Below, one piece after another: positions 56,075-63,257 of a stretch of DNA of 64,000 bases; the stretch's first letter is position 1, and every line of letters starts with the position of its first letter. The stretch is from an uncultured Sphingorhabdus sp. (lineage in GTDB: Bacteria > Pseudomonadota > Alphaproteobacteria > Sphingomonadales > Sphingomonadaceae). The stretch is taken from the NCBI GenBank assembly GCA_937873665.1, contig CALMYW010000517.1, positions 1 to 64,000 on the forward strand, given 5' to 3'. The notes under the pieces were generated by a model that worked only from the letters and a program-made list of their open reading frames with translations, searched no databases and was not told the origin of the DNA. The translations under genes were made by a program, and so were the position numbers.

Positions 56075-56899
56075 TCAGTTTCCACCAGGGTAACGCGTCA
56101 ATAGATCGTTGCCGGGCAAATAGGGCTCCCCTTTGAAATTGAGTGCATTTCCGAAGCGGCCAGAGCAGGTTGCGATGGTGCGATCGCAACCCTGCAACAC
56201 AGAAACAGGCGTGGCACCCTCGACCGGGAATGCAGGAGATTCGGCCAGCACAATTTCGGTTGCGGTAGCGAAAACAATTTGCTGACGCTGCCCGCAATTC
56301 GGTCCACCTAGCCAGCGCAATTCACCCAAAACGAAATGAGAAGGTTCGGATGCCAATGGCGCAGCCAAAGTGAGGGTTGAGCCCTGCACATTGACAATCT
56401 CCGTCTCCAATATGAACCGCTGCGCGCTAAGGTTGCAGCCCGGCCCCGCGAAACGCGCGCGGCAAGTAGGCGATGTCAGGGGCACAACCGAAGCCGAAAG
56501 CCTAGCAGCAGGGCCCAGAAATTCGACTTCAAAGGCCGAACCTGACCAACTGATCGCACCCAATGTGCCCATTGCGAGAGTGAATTTACTGGCGGCAGGA
56601 TTTGACCAATCATAGAGGAAAATAGTCAACGCGGCACCATCCCAGCGGCCTGCCTCAATGTCTTCTGCGCGTATGGCATCACTGGTCAATGCGCCACTGA
56701 CCTCGAGGCTGCCAATCTCCAGGCCGAGCGTTTCGACTATCGAGCTTGGTGCCATTCCCGGACTCGAACGATAGACCAGACCGTCAATCACCACATCTCG
56801 GTCGTGTGAAGTGAAGCCGATTGCAATGCCATCCTTCCGCTCCAGCCGCCATCCATAAGCCGTGCTGGTCAACGTGCCCGCAAGCCACGGATAACTCAT
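56075..56899 (-). CDS. DUF2163/BR0599 tail protein (GTA gp13-like)
   Basis: Tail-hub protein of 274 residues. The N-terminal DUF2163 part contains YGWRLERKDGIAIGFTSHDR and YRSSPGMAPSSIVETLGLEI. The C-terminal BR0599-type part ends GCDRTIATCSGRFGNALNFK, with conserved Cys residues (CRARFAGPGC, CDRTIATC) thought to bind an iron-sulfur cluster in R. capsulatus GTA. Start overlaps the gp12 stop (ATGA). Confidence 0.9.
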   Translation of the reverse strand: MSYPWLAGTLTSTAYGWRLERKDGIAIGFTSHDRDVVIDGLVYRSSPGMAPSSIVETLGLEIGSLEVSGALTSDAIRAEDIEAGRWDGAALTIFLYDWSNPAASKFTLAMGTLGAISWSGSAFEVEFLGPAARLSASVVPLTSPTCRARFAGPGCNLSAQRFILETEIVNVQGSTLTLAAPLASEPSHFVLGELRWLGGPNCGQRQQIVFATATEIVLAESPAFPVEGATPVSVLQGCDRTIATCSGRFGNALNFKGEPYLPGNDLLTRYPGGN

Positions 56900-59229
56900 G
56901 CCGCCTCCTTGATTTCGATAAGCATCACATTGGGCATATCGCCTGCCCCGAATGTTGAACGACTGACGTCGATCCGGTCCTGATTGAAGCGCACCGGAAC
57001 ATCGAAACGGAAACCTGCGGTCACCTGAACACCTGCCGGTGGCGGCATATCGAATTGGATTTCCCCAAAAGGCCCCAAAGACCAGGCTGATGTCTCCAGA
57101 CCATCGACCGCTACCCGGATCGAACCAATGGTTGGCCGGGTTATCGCCCTTTCCTGCGCAGAATCCCCATCGCCGTATCGCTTGAGAAGCTGGAAACTGG
57201 TGCGGATGCCGTCGCCTGTCCCCAGCAGCTGATCAAGGATATTGGGTGCATCATTATTGTCATTGGAACTATTGTCGAACGGGTCGCTGAAGCGAAAGCC
57301 GACTGCAGCGCCGCGTCGAGCCCGGAAAAACTGCATCAATTCAATCAGCTCGGCTTCGGATCGCACCCCGGGCGCGACGTTATAGGCCATACGGGCATCG
57401 GCCCAGTCGCTGTTCCGCCGCTCATGCCCTGACATCAGCGTCACGACATTGGTTGAAAATTCCGCCGAAACCTCGGCTTCGCGTCCGATACCGAGCGGAA
57501 ACAGGATATCGTGAAAAGCCTCCACATCAGCCTCGCTTTCATTGCCAATCTGAAAATGCACAAATCCGTCGCGCGCGACCTGGGGCAGTGCCCAGACATA
57601 GACCTCGGCCGTTGCGCGGGTTTTAGCGAGCTCAATCGCGCGCTCGATATCGAACCACTGCGCATCACTTCCCTGTTGCAGCACAAAGCCCGAAAAATAA
57701 TGCTGTTGCGCAACCGGATAGCCGAGCCGCGCATTCATCTCGGCAAAGCCGCGCGCCGTCGCTCCGTGATTGCCGGTCGTCACCCAGTCATAATCTTCGA
57801 GCTGGAGCACATCGAAAGCTGGTGATGCCCATTGCACCGGCACATTGGCGCGCTTGGCTTCGGGCGCTGAAGGGTCGATAATGGTGGGTAGATAGACCAA
57901 AAGGTGGCTGGTAAATCGCGACGTCCCTGCTTCATCTTTGACCGCCGCTACAAGTGCGGCAGTTGAGGCGGCCAGAAGTTGCCCAGCCTTGTCGAGCATG
58001 GCCTTTTGCGCTGCTGTTTTACTTCCCCGAATGTCGGGAATGGCGACTGCCAAAGACCCAAATTCCGTCAGCGCCGCCGCATCATAAAGGCAGATGCGGC
58101 CATCGGGCATCGTCCACCACCAAGGTTCACCCACCTGGAATTTGACCGGCAATCCGGCCTGTTTCAAAATATAAGCGAAGGCCCTGCCAACCGCTTGCAG
58201 ATAGACCATTGCCCCTGCATGCGCTGGTGACAGCAGTGTCGAAGGCGGCGACCAGCCGGTCAGCGCCGGATCGCCATTTTCCGCGCGCTGTTTCCAGTCA
58301 TTCCAGCAGTTAGCGTTAAACAGTTCGTAGCTGAGCGAGAAGATAAGGTCATAACCCATCGCCTTGGCGCGCTGCGCAAAATCGAGATGCCAGGCGCTGC
58401 ACGGCGCGTTAAGCGCGCCGCCCGCAAGACTTACATAATGCCCGCCCGACAAAGGCTCGAGCCGGTAATAGTGGCTCATTCCGACATAATGGTTGATCGT
58501 ACTGCGATAGCCGAGCGCGCGGATTTGCCGCAGCAACCGCTCGGGCGTCTGGTTATAGGCATCGTCATAGCCTGTCGCCATTTTGAGGTCATGTTCGGGG
58601 ACCATCGCATCGCCAATGTCGAGCATCGCGCCCTTACCATCGCTGCGGATTTCGGACAATTCGACCCAACCTGCTTGCGCCGTCACAAAGTCGCCGCCGG
58701 TTTCGTTGTAATTGGGCGGGACAATCGAGATGAACATACGGTCGATATCGCCCGCAAACAGAGGATCGGCATCGGCCGGAAGAGCGAAACCACCCTCGAT
58801 AGTGCTGAAAGGCAAAGTAATGATCGCGTCGGTCGGCGTTCCGACCGCATAGTTCCAGAGCCGTACGAACCAGCTTCTGGGAGCACCATTTGCATCGCGG
58901 CCTTCGATTGTCAGCGTCGGCCCATTAATCGCATCGAGCGGCATGACGCCTTGGCTGCGCCAGCGGAAGCGGAGGATGAGGTGCCGGTAATCCCGGTTGG
59001 TCTGATAGGCGAGCAGCGGATGATCCCACTTGTCCTCGCTTTCCCAGATCAGGCCCGCAAGGTCATTTGCCCGATAAAAGGCGGTATCAACGCGCAGCGC
59101 TTCCGCACCTTTGGTGACAACAGACGCCATCATCGGCCGCGGGAAATTGAGCGTCCAGAAACGCGGATCGAAGCGCATCACCGGGCTGCATTCCTGCCGC
59201 CTGCGCTTTTTGCAGAGCCAATAGGCCAT
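56896..59229 (-). CDS. GTA gp12-like fusion: TIM-barrel region plus DUF2460 tail protein
   Basis: Protein of 777 residues. Residues about 572-777 are the DUF2460/TIGR02217 tail protein (FPLGIGREAEVSAEFSTNVV, ELMQFFRARRGAAVGFRFSD), which in R. capsulatus GTA is a separate gp12 of about 210 residues. The 560 residues in front contain a beta-rich start and a glycosidase-like TIM-barrel stretch (NHYVGMSHYYRLEPLSGGHY, YDLIFSLSYELFNANCWNDW, KFQVGEPWWWTMPDG). This resembles TIM-barrel domains on tail tips and non-contractile tail sheath proteins. Catalytic activity is uncertain. Confidence 0.85.
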   Translation of the reverse strand: MAYWLCKKRRRQECSPVMRFDPRFWTLNFPRPMMASVVTKGAEALRVDTAFYRANDLAGLIWESEDKWDHPLLAYQTNRDYRHLILRFRWRSQGVMPLDAINGPTLTIEGRDANGAPRSWFVRLWNYAVGTPTDAIITLPFSTIEGGFALPADADPLFAGDIDRMFISIVPPNYNETGGDFVTAQAGWVELSEIRSDGKGAMLDIGDAMVPEHDLKMATGYDDAYNQTPERLLRQIRALGYRSTINHYVGMSHYYRLEPLSGGHYVSLAGGALNAPCSAWHLDFAQRAKAMGYDLIFSLSYELFNANCWNDWKQRAENGDPALTGWSPPSTLLSPAHAGAMVYLQAVGRAFAYILKQAGLPVKFQVGEPWWWTMPDGRICLYDAAALTEFGSLAVAIPDIRGSKTAAQKAMLDKAGQLLAASTAALVAAVKDEAGTSRFTSHLLVYLPTIIDPSAPEAKRANVPVQWASPAFDVLQLEDYDWVTTGNHGATARGFAEMNARLGYPVAQQHYFSGFVLQQGSDAQWFDIERAIELAKTRATAEVYVWALPQVARDGFVHFQIGNESEADVEAFHDILFPLGIGREAEVSAEFSTNVVTLMSGHERRNSDWADARMAYNVAPGVRSEAELIELMQFFRARRGAAVGFRFSDPFDNSSNDNNDAPNILDQLLGTGDGIRTSFQLLKRYGDGDSAQERAITRPTIGSIRVAVDGLETSAWSLGPFGEIQFDMPPPAGVQVTAGFRFDVPVRFNQDRIDVSRSTFGAGDMPNVMLIEIKEAA

Positions 59230-59232
59230 GAA

Positions 59233-59829
59233 TCAAACCTCGATTTCGGCCAGCACCCGGCGCAGCGAACGCACCATCTGGCGGCTTGATCGTTGCAAGG
59301 CATCGGGCGCGATGCCCCGGCCATTGTCTGAGACGTTGACCGTCAAGTTTACTTGAACGCCGCCGCGCATATTGCTGGTTGCAGCCTCAACACGACCCGC
59401 CGATGTCGGCACAAACAGTTCGGGTCCACGCTCACCCACCCGATAGGCCCGCCCCGGTGTCACCGGGCCGCCCGTGGCCCGTCCGGGAGCTCCGTTCAAT
59501 GCATTGGCAAGAATCGAGCCCAGTGATGCAAACAAGCCACCCTGCCCTGATCCGCCACCGGCCCCGCCTAAAATGGAATCTATACCGGATCGGATGGCTG
59601 CAGAGGCAATTTCCGCAAGCGCCGAAAGCGCGATGCGCCGCAGATCCTCAAAGCCGAATTTGCCGGTCTGGATCGCGCGGGTCAGACTGCTCTCCAGCAA
59701 ACGGCCCGTCCGTTCTATACCCGCGGCAAATGGGCCTTCCATCTCCGCACGCATGGTAGCGACATCGCGGGCAAAGCCTTGAGTGTCTGCACGCACGGAA
59801 ACAACCAGCCGTTCGATTTCTTCATCCAT
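59233..59829 (-). CDS. Phage tail tape measure protein, short (GTA gp11-like)
   Basis: Tape measure protein of 198 residues. The helical N-terminal half (RLVVSVRADTQGFARDVATM; FEDLRRIALSALAEIASAAI) is followed by a Gly-rich hinge and the typical RATGGPVTPGRAYRVGERGP motif. The C-terminus VQVNLTVNVSDNGRGIAPDA is also family-like. Length is similar to other GTA tape measures and predicts a short tail. Start lies within the preceding gene's last codons (8-base overlap). Confidence 0.88.
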   Translation of the reverse strand: MDEEIERLVVSVRADTQGFARDVATMRAEMEGPFAAGIERTGRLLESSLTRAIQTGKFGFEDLRRIALSALAEIASAAIRSGIDSILGGAGGGSGQGGLFASLGSILANALNGAPGRATGGPVTPGRAYRVGERGPELFVPTSAGRVEAATSNMRGGVQVNLTVNVSDNGRGIAPDALQRSSRQMVRSLRRVLAEIEV

Positions 59830-60049
59830 TAGTCACCTCCAATGGGGCATCTGGCAATGGGGCATCTGGAAATTGCTCCATCAATGCAGATAGCTTCGCG
59901 CCGTCCGCGGCGTCCTCTTCGGGTCGGGGCACGGCGTTCAATATCGCTAGCAGCTCGGCGGGGGTCGCATTCCAATAATCGTCGGGGCGCCAGCCCAGGA
60001 GCAATGCGGATTGTCCAGCCAGCATGCGGGCGATTTCAGCAAAGCTCAT
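59822..60049 (-). CDS. Phage tail assembly chaperone (GTA)
   Basis: Small protein of 75 residues; segments MLAGQSALLLGWRPDDYWNA and TPAELLAILNAV match the small GTA tail assembly chaperone encoded between gp10 and the tape measure. Start overlaps the previous stop (ATGA) and its end overlaps the tape measure start, indicating tight coupling. Confidence 0.83.
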   Translation of the reverse strand: MSFAEIARMLAGQSALLLGWRPDDYWNATPAELLAILNAVPRPEEDAADGAKLSALMEQFPDAPLPDAPLEVTNG

Positions 60050-60360
60050 TGCCCTGACAAAATCTGCCCGAGCAGAATTTTCAGTACGGGCGTATTTGCT
60101 GCGATGCCCTGCGCTGCAACAGCCTCGGCAAATCCGTTCCGATCAAGTTGATCCGGAGCTTCGAACCGGCAATGCCAGAATAACGCCACCATTTCCGATA
60201 GCTTGAGTTGGCCCGACGCTGCCCGCTCGACCAGGGCAAATAAAGGCCCCAACTCCTCTTCTGCAGCAACCAATGCTGCAAAGGTGGGGCGCAGCAAAAT
60301 TCCGTCATCGCCGAAGTGCAGCATGGCTTCACCGCGGGCCGGATTTGCAGACCTGCTCAC
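60046..60360 (-). CDS. GTA gp10-like tail protein (GTA_TAC family)
   Basis: Protein of 104 residues with the family segment GRPTFAALVAAEEELG-like (LLRPTFAALVAAEEELGPLF) and LSEMVALFWHCRF. Members are called gene transfer agent family or tail tube/assembly proteins. GTG start overlapping the gp9 stop (GTGA). Confidence 0.85.
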   Translation of the reverse strand: MSRSANPARGEAMLHFGDDGILLRPTFAALVAAEEELGPLFALVERAASGQLKLSEMVALFWHCRFEAPDQLDRNGFAEAVAAQGIAANTPVLKILLGQILSGQ

Positions 60361-60764
60361 AAAGTCACCACGGGGCCCGAGCTTTCGAGCGCGAGCGTGT
60401 AGCTGCGCTCCCCGTTGAAATCCCCGGCATAGTCGAGCCGCGCGACCAAGAATTTGCCGCGCAGCCGTTCGCCACTTTCAAAACTCAATTCATAGTCATC
60501 CAGCACACCCGACAGGGCATTGGTCTTGATCCGCGTTTCGGCAACCGATCCTGTAAACACCCCGGCTCCTGAAACCGAAACCGACCGGACGCCCGCACCC
60601 GAGAGTAATTCACGCCAGGCGCCCGAGTCCTTATTGGTGATAACAACGGCATCGCCATTGATGCTGAGCTGCGTTGTGCGCAACCCGGCGACTGTCGCAT
60701 AAACCGGCGGCAAACCGCCATCGCCAACCTTCAGCAAGAAGGCACTTCCCTTTTCTGCAGGCAT
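60357..60764 (-). CDS. Major tail tube protein (GTA gp9-like)
   Basis: Tail tube protein of 135 residues, TP901-1 type. The sequence includes GSAFLLKVGDGGLPPVYATV, TTQLSINGDAVVITNKDSGA and WRELLSGAGVRSVSVSGAGV, typical for the family. The ATG at 60764 follows GGAGA. It is the first gene after a 320-base interruption holding a small opposite-strand gene, so it may need its own promoter. Confidence 0.9.
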   Translation of the reverse strand: MPAEKGSAFLLKVGDGGLPPVYATVAGLRTTQLSINGDAVVITNKDSGAWRELLSGAGVRSVSVSGAGVFTGSVAETRIKTNALSGVLDDYELSFESGERLRGKFLVARLDYAGDFNGERSYTLALESSGPVVTL

Positions 60765-60814
60765 CGATACTGTCTCCGTTTCAAGACGACTCAATCTGGG
60801 GAGAGGAGGTCGCC

Positions 60815-61081
60815 ATGCTGGTTGGAATGCTGCTCGTAAGCAGCTTGATTGCTGCACCTGTTGGGGTGCAGCAAAATGCGAAAGCTGCGGATGCTTGTCC
60901 GTCAGCCGAAATCATGATGGGGGCGCACAAAACCGCGCCTTCAGAGCCGCATCGCACGGCACCCGAGGGCCTGTTACCGAAACCGCAACCTGAAAGCCGA
61001 GGACCGGCGGTGTTGCTGCCCGAATGCAAGGCAGAGCCGCCCAAACGCCGCAAGCGCAAGAGCGACTATCCAATGGTTTGA
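60815..61081 (+). CDS. Small secreted protein gene inside the GTA cluster, opposite strand
   Basis: Protein of 88 residues with a very strong ribosome binding site (GGGAGAGGAGG) before the ATG. The N-terminus MLVGMLLVSSLIAAPVGV looks like a short Sec signal. The mature part is Pro/Lys-rich with two Cys and ends KRRKRKSDYPMV. It starts 50 bases from the divergent gp9 start and stops three bases from the convergent gp8 stop, exactly filling the gap in the GTA operon. No family recognised. Confidence 0.6.
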   Translation: MLVGMLLVSSLIAAPVGVQQNAKAADACPSAEIMMGAHKTAPSEPHRTAPEGLLPKPQPESRGPAVLLPECKAEPPKRRKRKSDYPMV

Positions 61082-61084
61082 CCG

Positions 61085-61486
61085 TCAGGCCGTCGAAAGC
61101 ATCCTTATCCGATAATCGACGACACCTGCCCAGGCGCCCGCCGCATTGCGCGCCACAAACGAACGCAGAAAAACGATACTCGCAATTCGCCAACCCGGAA
61201 GATCGCGAGGCAGTGCTGCGACGGCATCTTCAACATGGCTGATGAGCTGATGCAAGCGCGTGGCACTTTCGCCATCGTCCCATACGGTCAAGCCCATGCG
61301 GATCTCCCGTCCCATGGCGGTTTTGGTACTCCAGTCACCACAGATTCCATCATTGATCGAAACATAAGGGAAGGCCGAACGCGGCGGTGGACCATCGAAC
61401 ACGCCGGTCAGTTCATCGGCTAGCACCGGGTGCGTTTCCACCGCGTTCACCAGCGCTGATTGCAATATCTCGACTGCGTCGCTCAT
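61085..61486 (-). CDS. DUF3168 tail terminator/completion protein (GTA gp8-like)
   Basis: Protein of 133 residues with DUF3168 features: LQSALVNAVETHPVLADELT at the start, PRSAFPYVSIND, then GLTVWDDGESATRLHQLISHVEDAV. Such proteins cap the tail at the head-tail joint. The start overlaps the stop of the preceding small gene (ATGA). Confidence 0.88.
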   Translation of the reverse strand: MSDAVEILQSALVNAVETHPVLADELTGVFDGPPPRSAFPYVSINDGICGDWSTKTAMGREIRMGLTVWDDGESATRLHQLISHVEDAVAALPRDLPGWRIASIVFLRSFVARNAAGAWAGVVDYRIRMLSTA

Positions 61487-61677
61487 CGACCAAAATTCCT
61501 CAACCGGGCATCATCAATCATGCGGCGTTTCAGGCCACTCCCGGACAGGCTTACGCCGTCGTCAAGTGGCTCAATATCGACGCCTTTGGGTGTTTCGGCC
61601 TTTGCCAGCCGATGGATCACCCGCATCAACAGCCGATCGGCCTGACGGTCGGCAGCCTCTTGCAAACGCTCAAACAT
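61483..61677 (-). CDS. Small coupled GTA-cluster protein of unknown function
   Basis: Protein of 64 residues (begins MFERLQEAADRQADRLLMRV, ends RRMIDDARLRNFGR), charged and helical. It fills the space between adaptor gp7 and DUF3168 gp8 with stop-start overlaps on both sides (TGATG and ATGA), which supports it being translated. Possibly a small joint or tail-completion component; no family recognised. Confidence 0.65.
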   Translation of the reverse strand: MFERLQEAADRQADRLLMRVIHRLAKAETPKGVDIEPLDDGVSLSGSGLKRRMIDDARLRNFGR

Positions 61678-62003
61678 CAGCGTGCCTCCTCACAAGTCAG
61701 CACCATGCGCGATGGATCGCGCGGATCGCTGACGATGTTGCGCACACCCAAAAAGCGCCCACGCCAGACAAGGCGGGTGCGCAGATCGATGCCTTCGCGC
61801 TTGCGCATCGTCACCTGCCATCTGGGCATGGCGGACAAGCTATCGGCGGCGGTCAGGTCGGCAGGTATCAACGGAGAGACTGCAACCCAGGCAGCTCCAT
61901 CATAGGCATAACGCCCACTCGCGCCGCCCAATGCATCACGGTTACCGAGCCGATGCTCGATAGTAACACGCTCGCGCAGCATTCCCAGAAACTCGCCACT
62001 CAT
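61677..62003 (-). CDS. Head-tail adaptor (GTA gp7-like)
   Basis: Phage head-tail joining protein of 108 residues. FLGMLRERVTIEHRLGNRDA and DLRTRLVWRGRFLGVRNIVS are typical for the HK97 gp10/SPP1 gp16-like adaptor family. Overlaps the gp6 stop by four bases. Confidence 0.88.
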   Translation of the reverse strand: MSGEFLGMLRERVTIEHRLGNRDALGGASGRYAYDGAAWVAVSPLIPADLTAADSLSAMPRWQVTMRKREGIDLRTRLVWRGRFLGVRNIVSDPRDPSRMVLTCEEAR

Positions 62004-62539
62004 GCGATCCGCCTCCGCCGCCAGGGACGAAGCAGCGCCGCGACACCTTCGGGCGGGCCCAAATCATCCGGATTGTCGCGGTGAAGATGCAGGTGCGCCG
62101 CCAGCCGCAATACACCCAGCCGGATCGCCTCAGGCAGTTCGGCCCATGTCAGCGCCATTCCGCCTAGACAGGCGATTTCAACGCGTCCCGCCGATTCCGG
62201 CTGCATTACGCGCAGCCAGCCTTCGCCATGGGCGTCGATCTCGACCTTATAGGCATCGCTGGAAAGCGCAAAAGGCATGCCCTCTGCGGGGATACCCGTA
62301 ACCGAGTTGACCATCACAACCGGTAGCACCGACAGGCGTTGCCAATGCATGCTGGCAGGGACCACCTCGCGCACATTTCTGCGCAACAGCATTTGGCCAA
62401 GATAGGCTTCGGCGTGGCCAATGGCGCCAAGCAGGACGCTGCCCAACGAGGCGTCTTCCTCCTCGGTTTCAAGGCGCAAATAGGCGCGGGCCTCGTCCAG
62501 CATATCGCTGTCGAGCACCACCGCATCGCGGCTGATCAT
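62000..62539 (-). CDS. Head-tail connector (GTA gp6-like)
   Basis: Connector protein of 179 residues. Segments DEARAYLRLETEEEDASLGS, AIGHAEAYLGQMLLRRNVRE and LPEAIRLGVLRLAAHLHLHR match the phage gp6-like connector family. The ATG has AAGGAGA six bases upstream. The gene upstream is the fibre-like gene, not a capsid gene, a departure from the compact GTA order. Confidence 0.9.
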   Translation of the reverse strand: MISRDAVVLDSDMLDEARAYLRLETEEEDASLGSVLLGAIGHAEAYLGQMLLRRNVREVVPASMHWQRLSVLPVVMVNSVTGIPAEGMPFALSSDAYKVEIDAHGEGWLRVMQPESAGRVEIACLGGMALTWAELPEAIRLGVLRLAAHLHLHRDNPDDLGPPEGVAALLRPWRRRRIA

Positions 62540-62556
62540 AAATTTCTCCTTGGGAA

Positions 62557-63174
62557 TTAGATCGCGCGGCGACCCATCGTCGTAAGGCCGGCTTTCAGGG
62601 TGACCGCAGAACCGGCCACCTCGCTACGAAATTGCAGTTGCACCGTTCCGCCGGTCACGCCGATATCGACGCGGAACCATGCGTGAACAGGCACGTTGGT
62701 ATTGGCCGCTCGGACGCCGGTGGTCACCCCTGTGGTGGCATTGTCGGCGATCTGCTCGGTTGCTTGTACGGCGGATGCGCTCGAATTGATCTGGGTTTGA
62801 CCGACCACTGAACCCGACGGAATATCAACCGCCAGAGCCGCCCCCGTAGTTGTGGCCGCAGATTGCAATGCACCGTAAACCTTGACCAGATAGGATGTGT
62901 TGGCACTGGCAGCGAACGAAAGGCCGGTGGCGGCAGACAGCGTAGTTGTGCTGTTCGCGACATCGGCCGCAAGCTTCTGCCAGGTCCACGGATCGCTGCC
63001 ACCGCCGCCCGCCTCGCTTTGCTTGGCGGTAGGTTCATGCGCATTGGTGGCAGTTCCAACCGTCAAACGGGCTTCATCTGTGATCAGGTAGACCTCGCCG
63101 GTGCGAAGCTGGCTCGATGCAGCCGCTGCGTCAATTTGCGCGCGCGTACCGCGCTTGTGCGCGAGACTGGGCAT
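62557..63174 (-). CDS. Fibre-like phage/GTA surface protein
   Basis: Protein of 205 residues. The N-terminus KRGTRAQIDAAAASSQLRTG leads into the phage fibre adaptor-like EVYLITDEARLTVGTATNAHEP. The C-terminal 120 residues are Ala/Thr-rich beta structure (HAWFRVDIGVTGGTVQLQFR; SAVTLKAGLTTMGRR), like a trimeric fibre or spike head. Its ATG overlaps the stop of a truncated upstream frame (TGATG). Position upstream of the connector suggests a head-decoration or spike protein; a tail fibre is the alternative. Confidence 0.7.
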   Translation of the reverse strand: MPSLAHKRGTRAQIDAAAASSQLRTGEVYLITDEARLTVGTATNAHEPTAKQSEAGGGGSDPWTWQKLAADVANSTTTLSAATGLSFAASANTSYLVKVYGALQSAATTTGAALAVDIPSGSVVGQTQINSSASAVQATEQIADNATTGVTTGVRAANTNVPVHAWFRVDIGVTGGTVQLQFRSEVAGSAVTLKAGLTTMGRRAI

Positions 63175-63257
63175 CAGAAGGTTCCACAGTCCACATCACC
63201 GACCGCGAGCGTGACGAAGGCGTTGCCTGCATCCTTGGTCCATGCCATTGACGCGTT
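63174..63257 (-). pseudogene. 3' remnant of a gene cut by the insertion sequence
   Basis: The frame ending in TGA at 63174-63176 reads NASMAWTKDAGNAFVTLAVG then DVDCGTF, and overlaps the fibre-like gene's ATG. Immediately upstream the reading frame enters the presumed end of the IS1595 element and soon hits a stop. It is most likely the C-terminus of a gene whose body lies on the other side of the element. An independent 24-codon ORF is less likely. Confidence 0.4.

Larger units (their letters stand above)
52998..63176 (-). other. GTA-like tail gene cluster (head genes outside window)
   Basis: A minus-strand run of overlapping cistrons in the order connector gp6, adaptor gp7, small ORF, DUF3168 gp8, major tail protein gp9, gp10, chaperone, tape measure gp11, DUF2460 fusion gp12, DUF2163 gp13, NlpC/P60 gp14, baseplate gp15, then a DUF2793 protein. 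This matches the order of Rhodobacter capsulatus-type gene transfer agents. The 198-residue tape measure predicts a short tail. No integrase, repressor or lysis gene is seen, so a domesticated particle is more likely than an active prophage. The upstream end is interrupted by an IS1595-type element. Confidence 0.85.
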
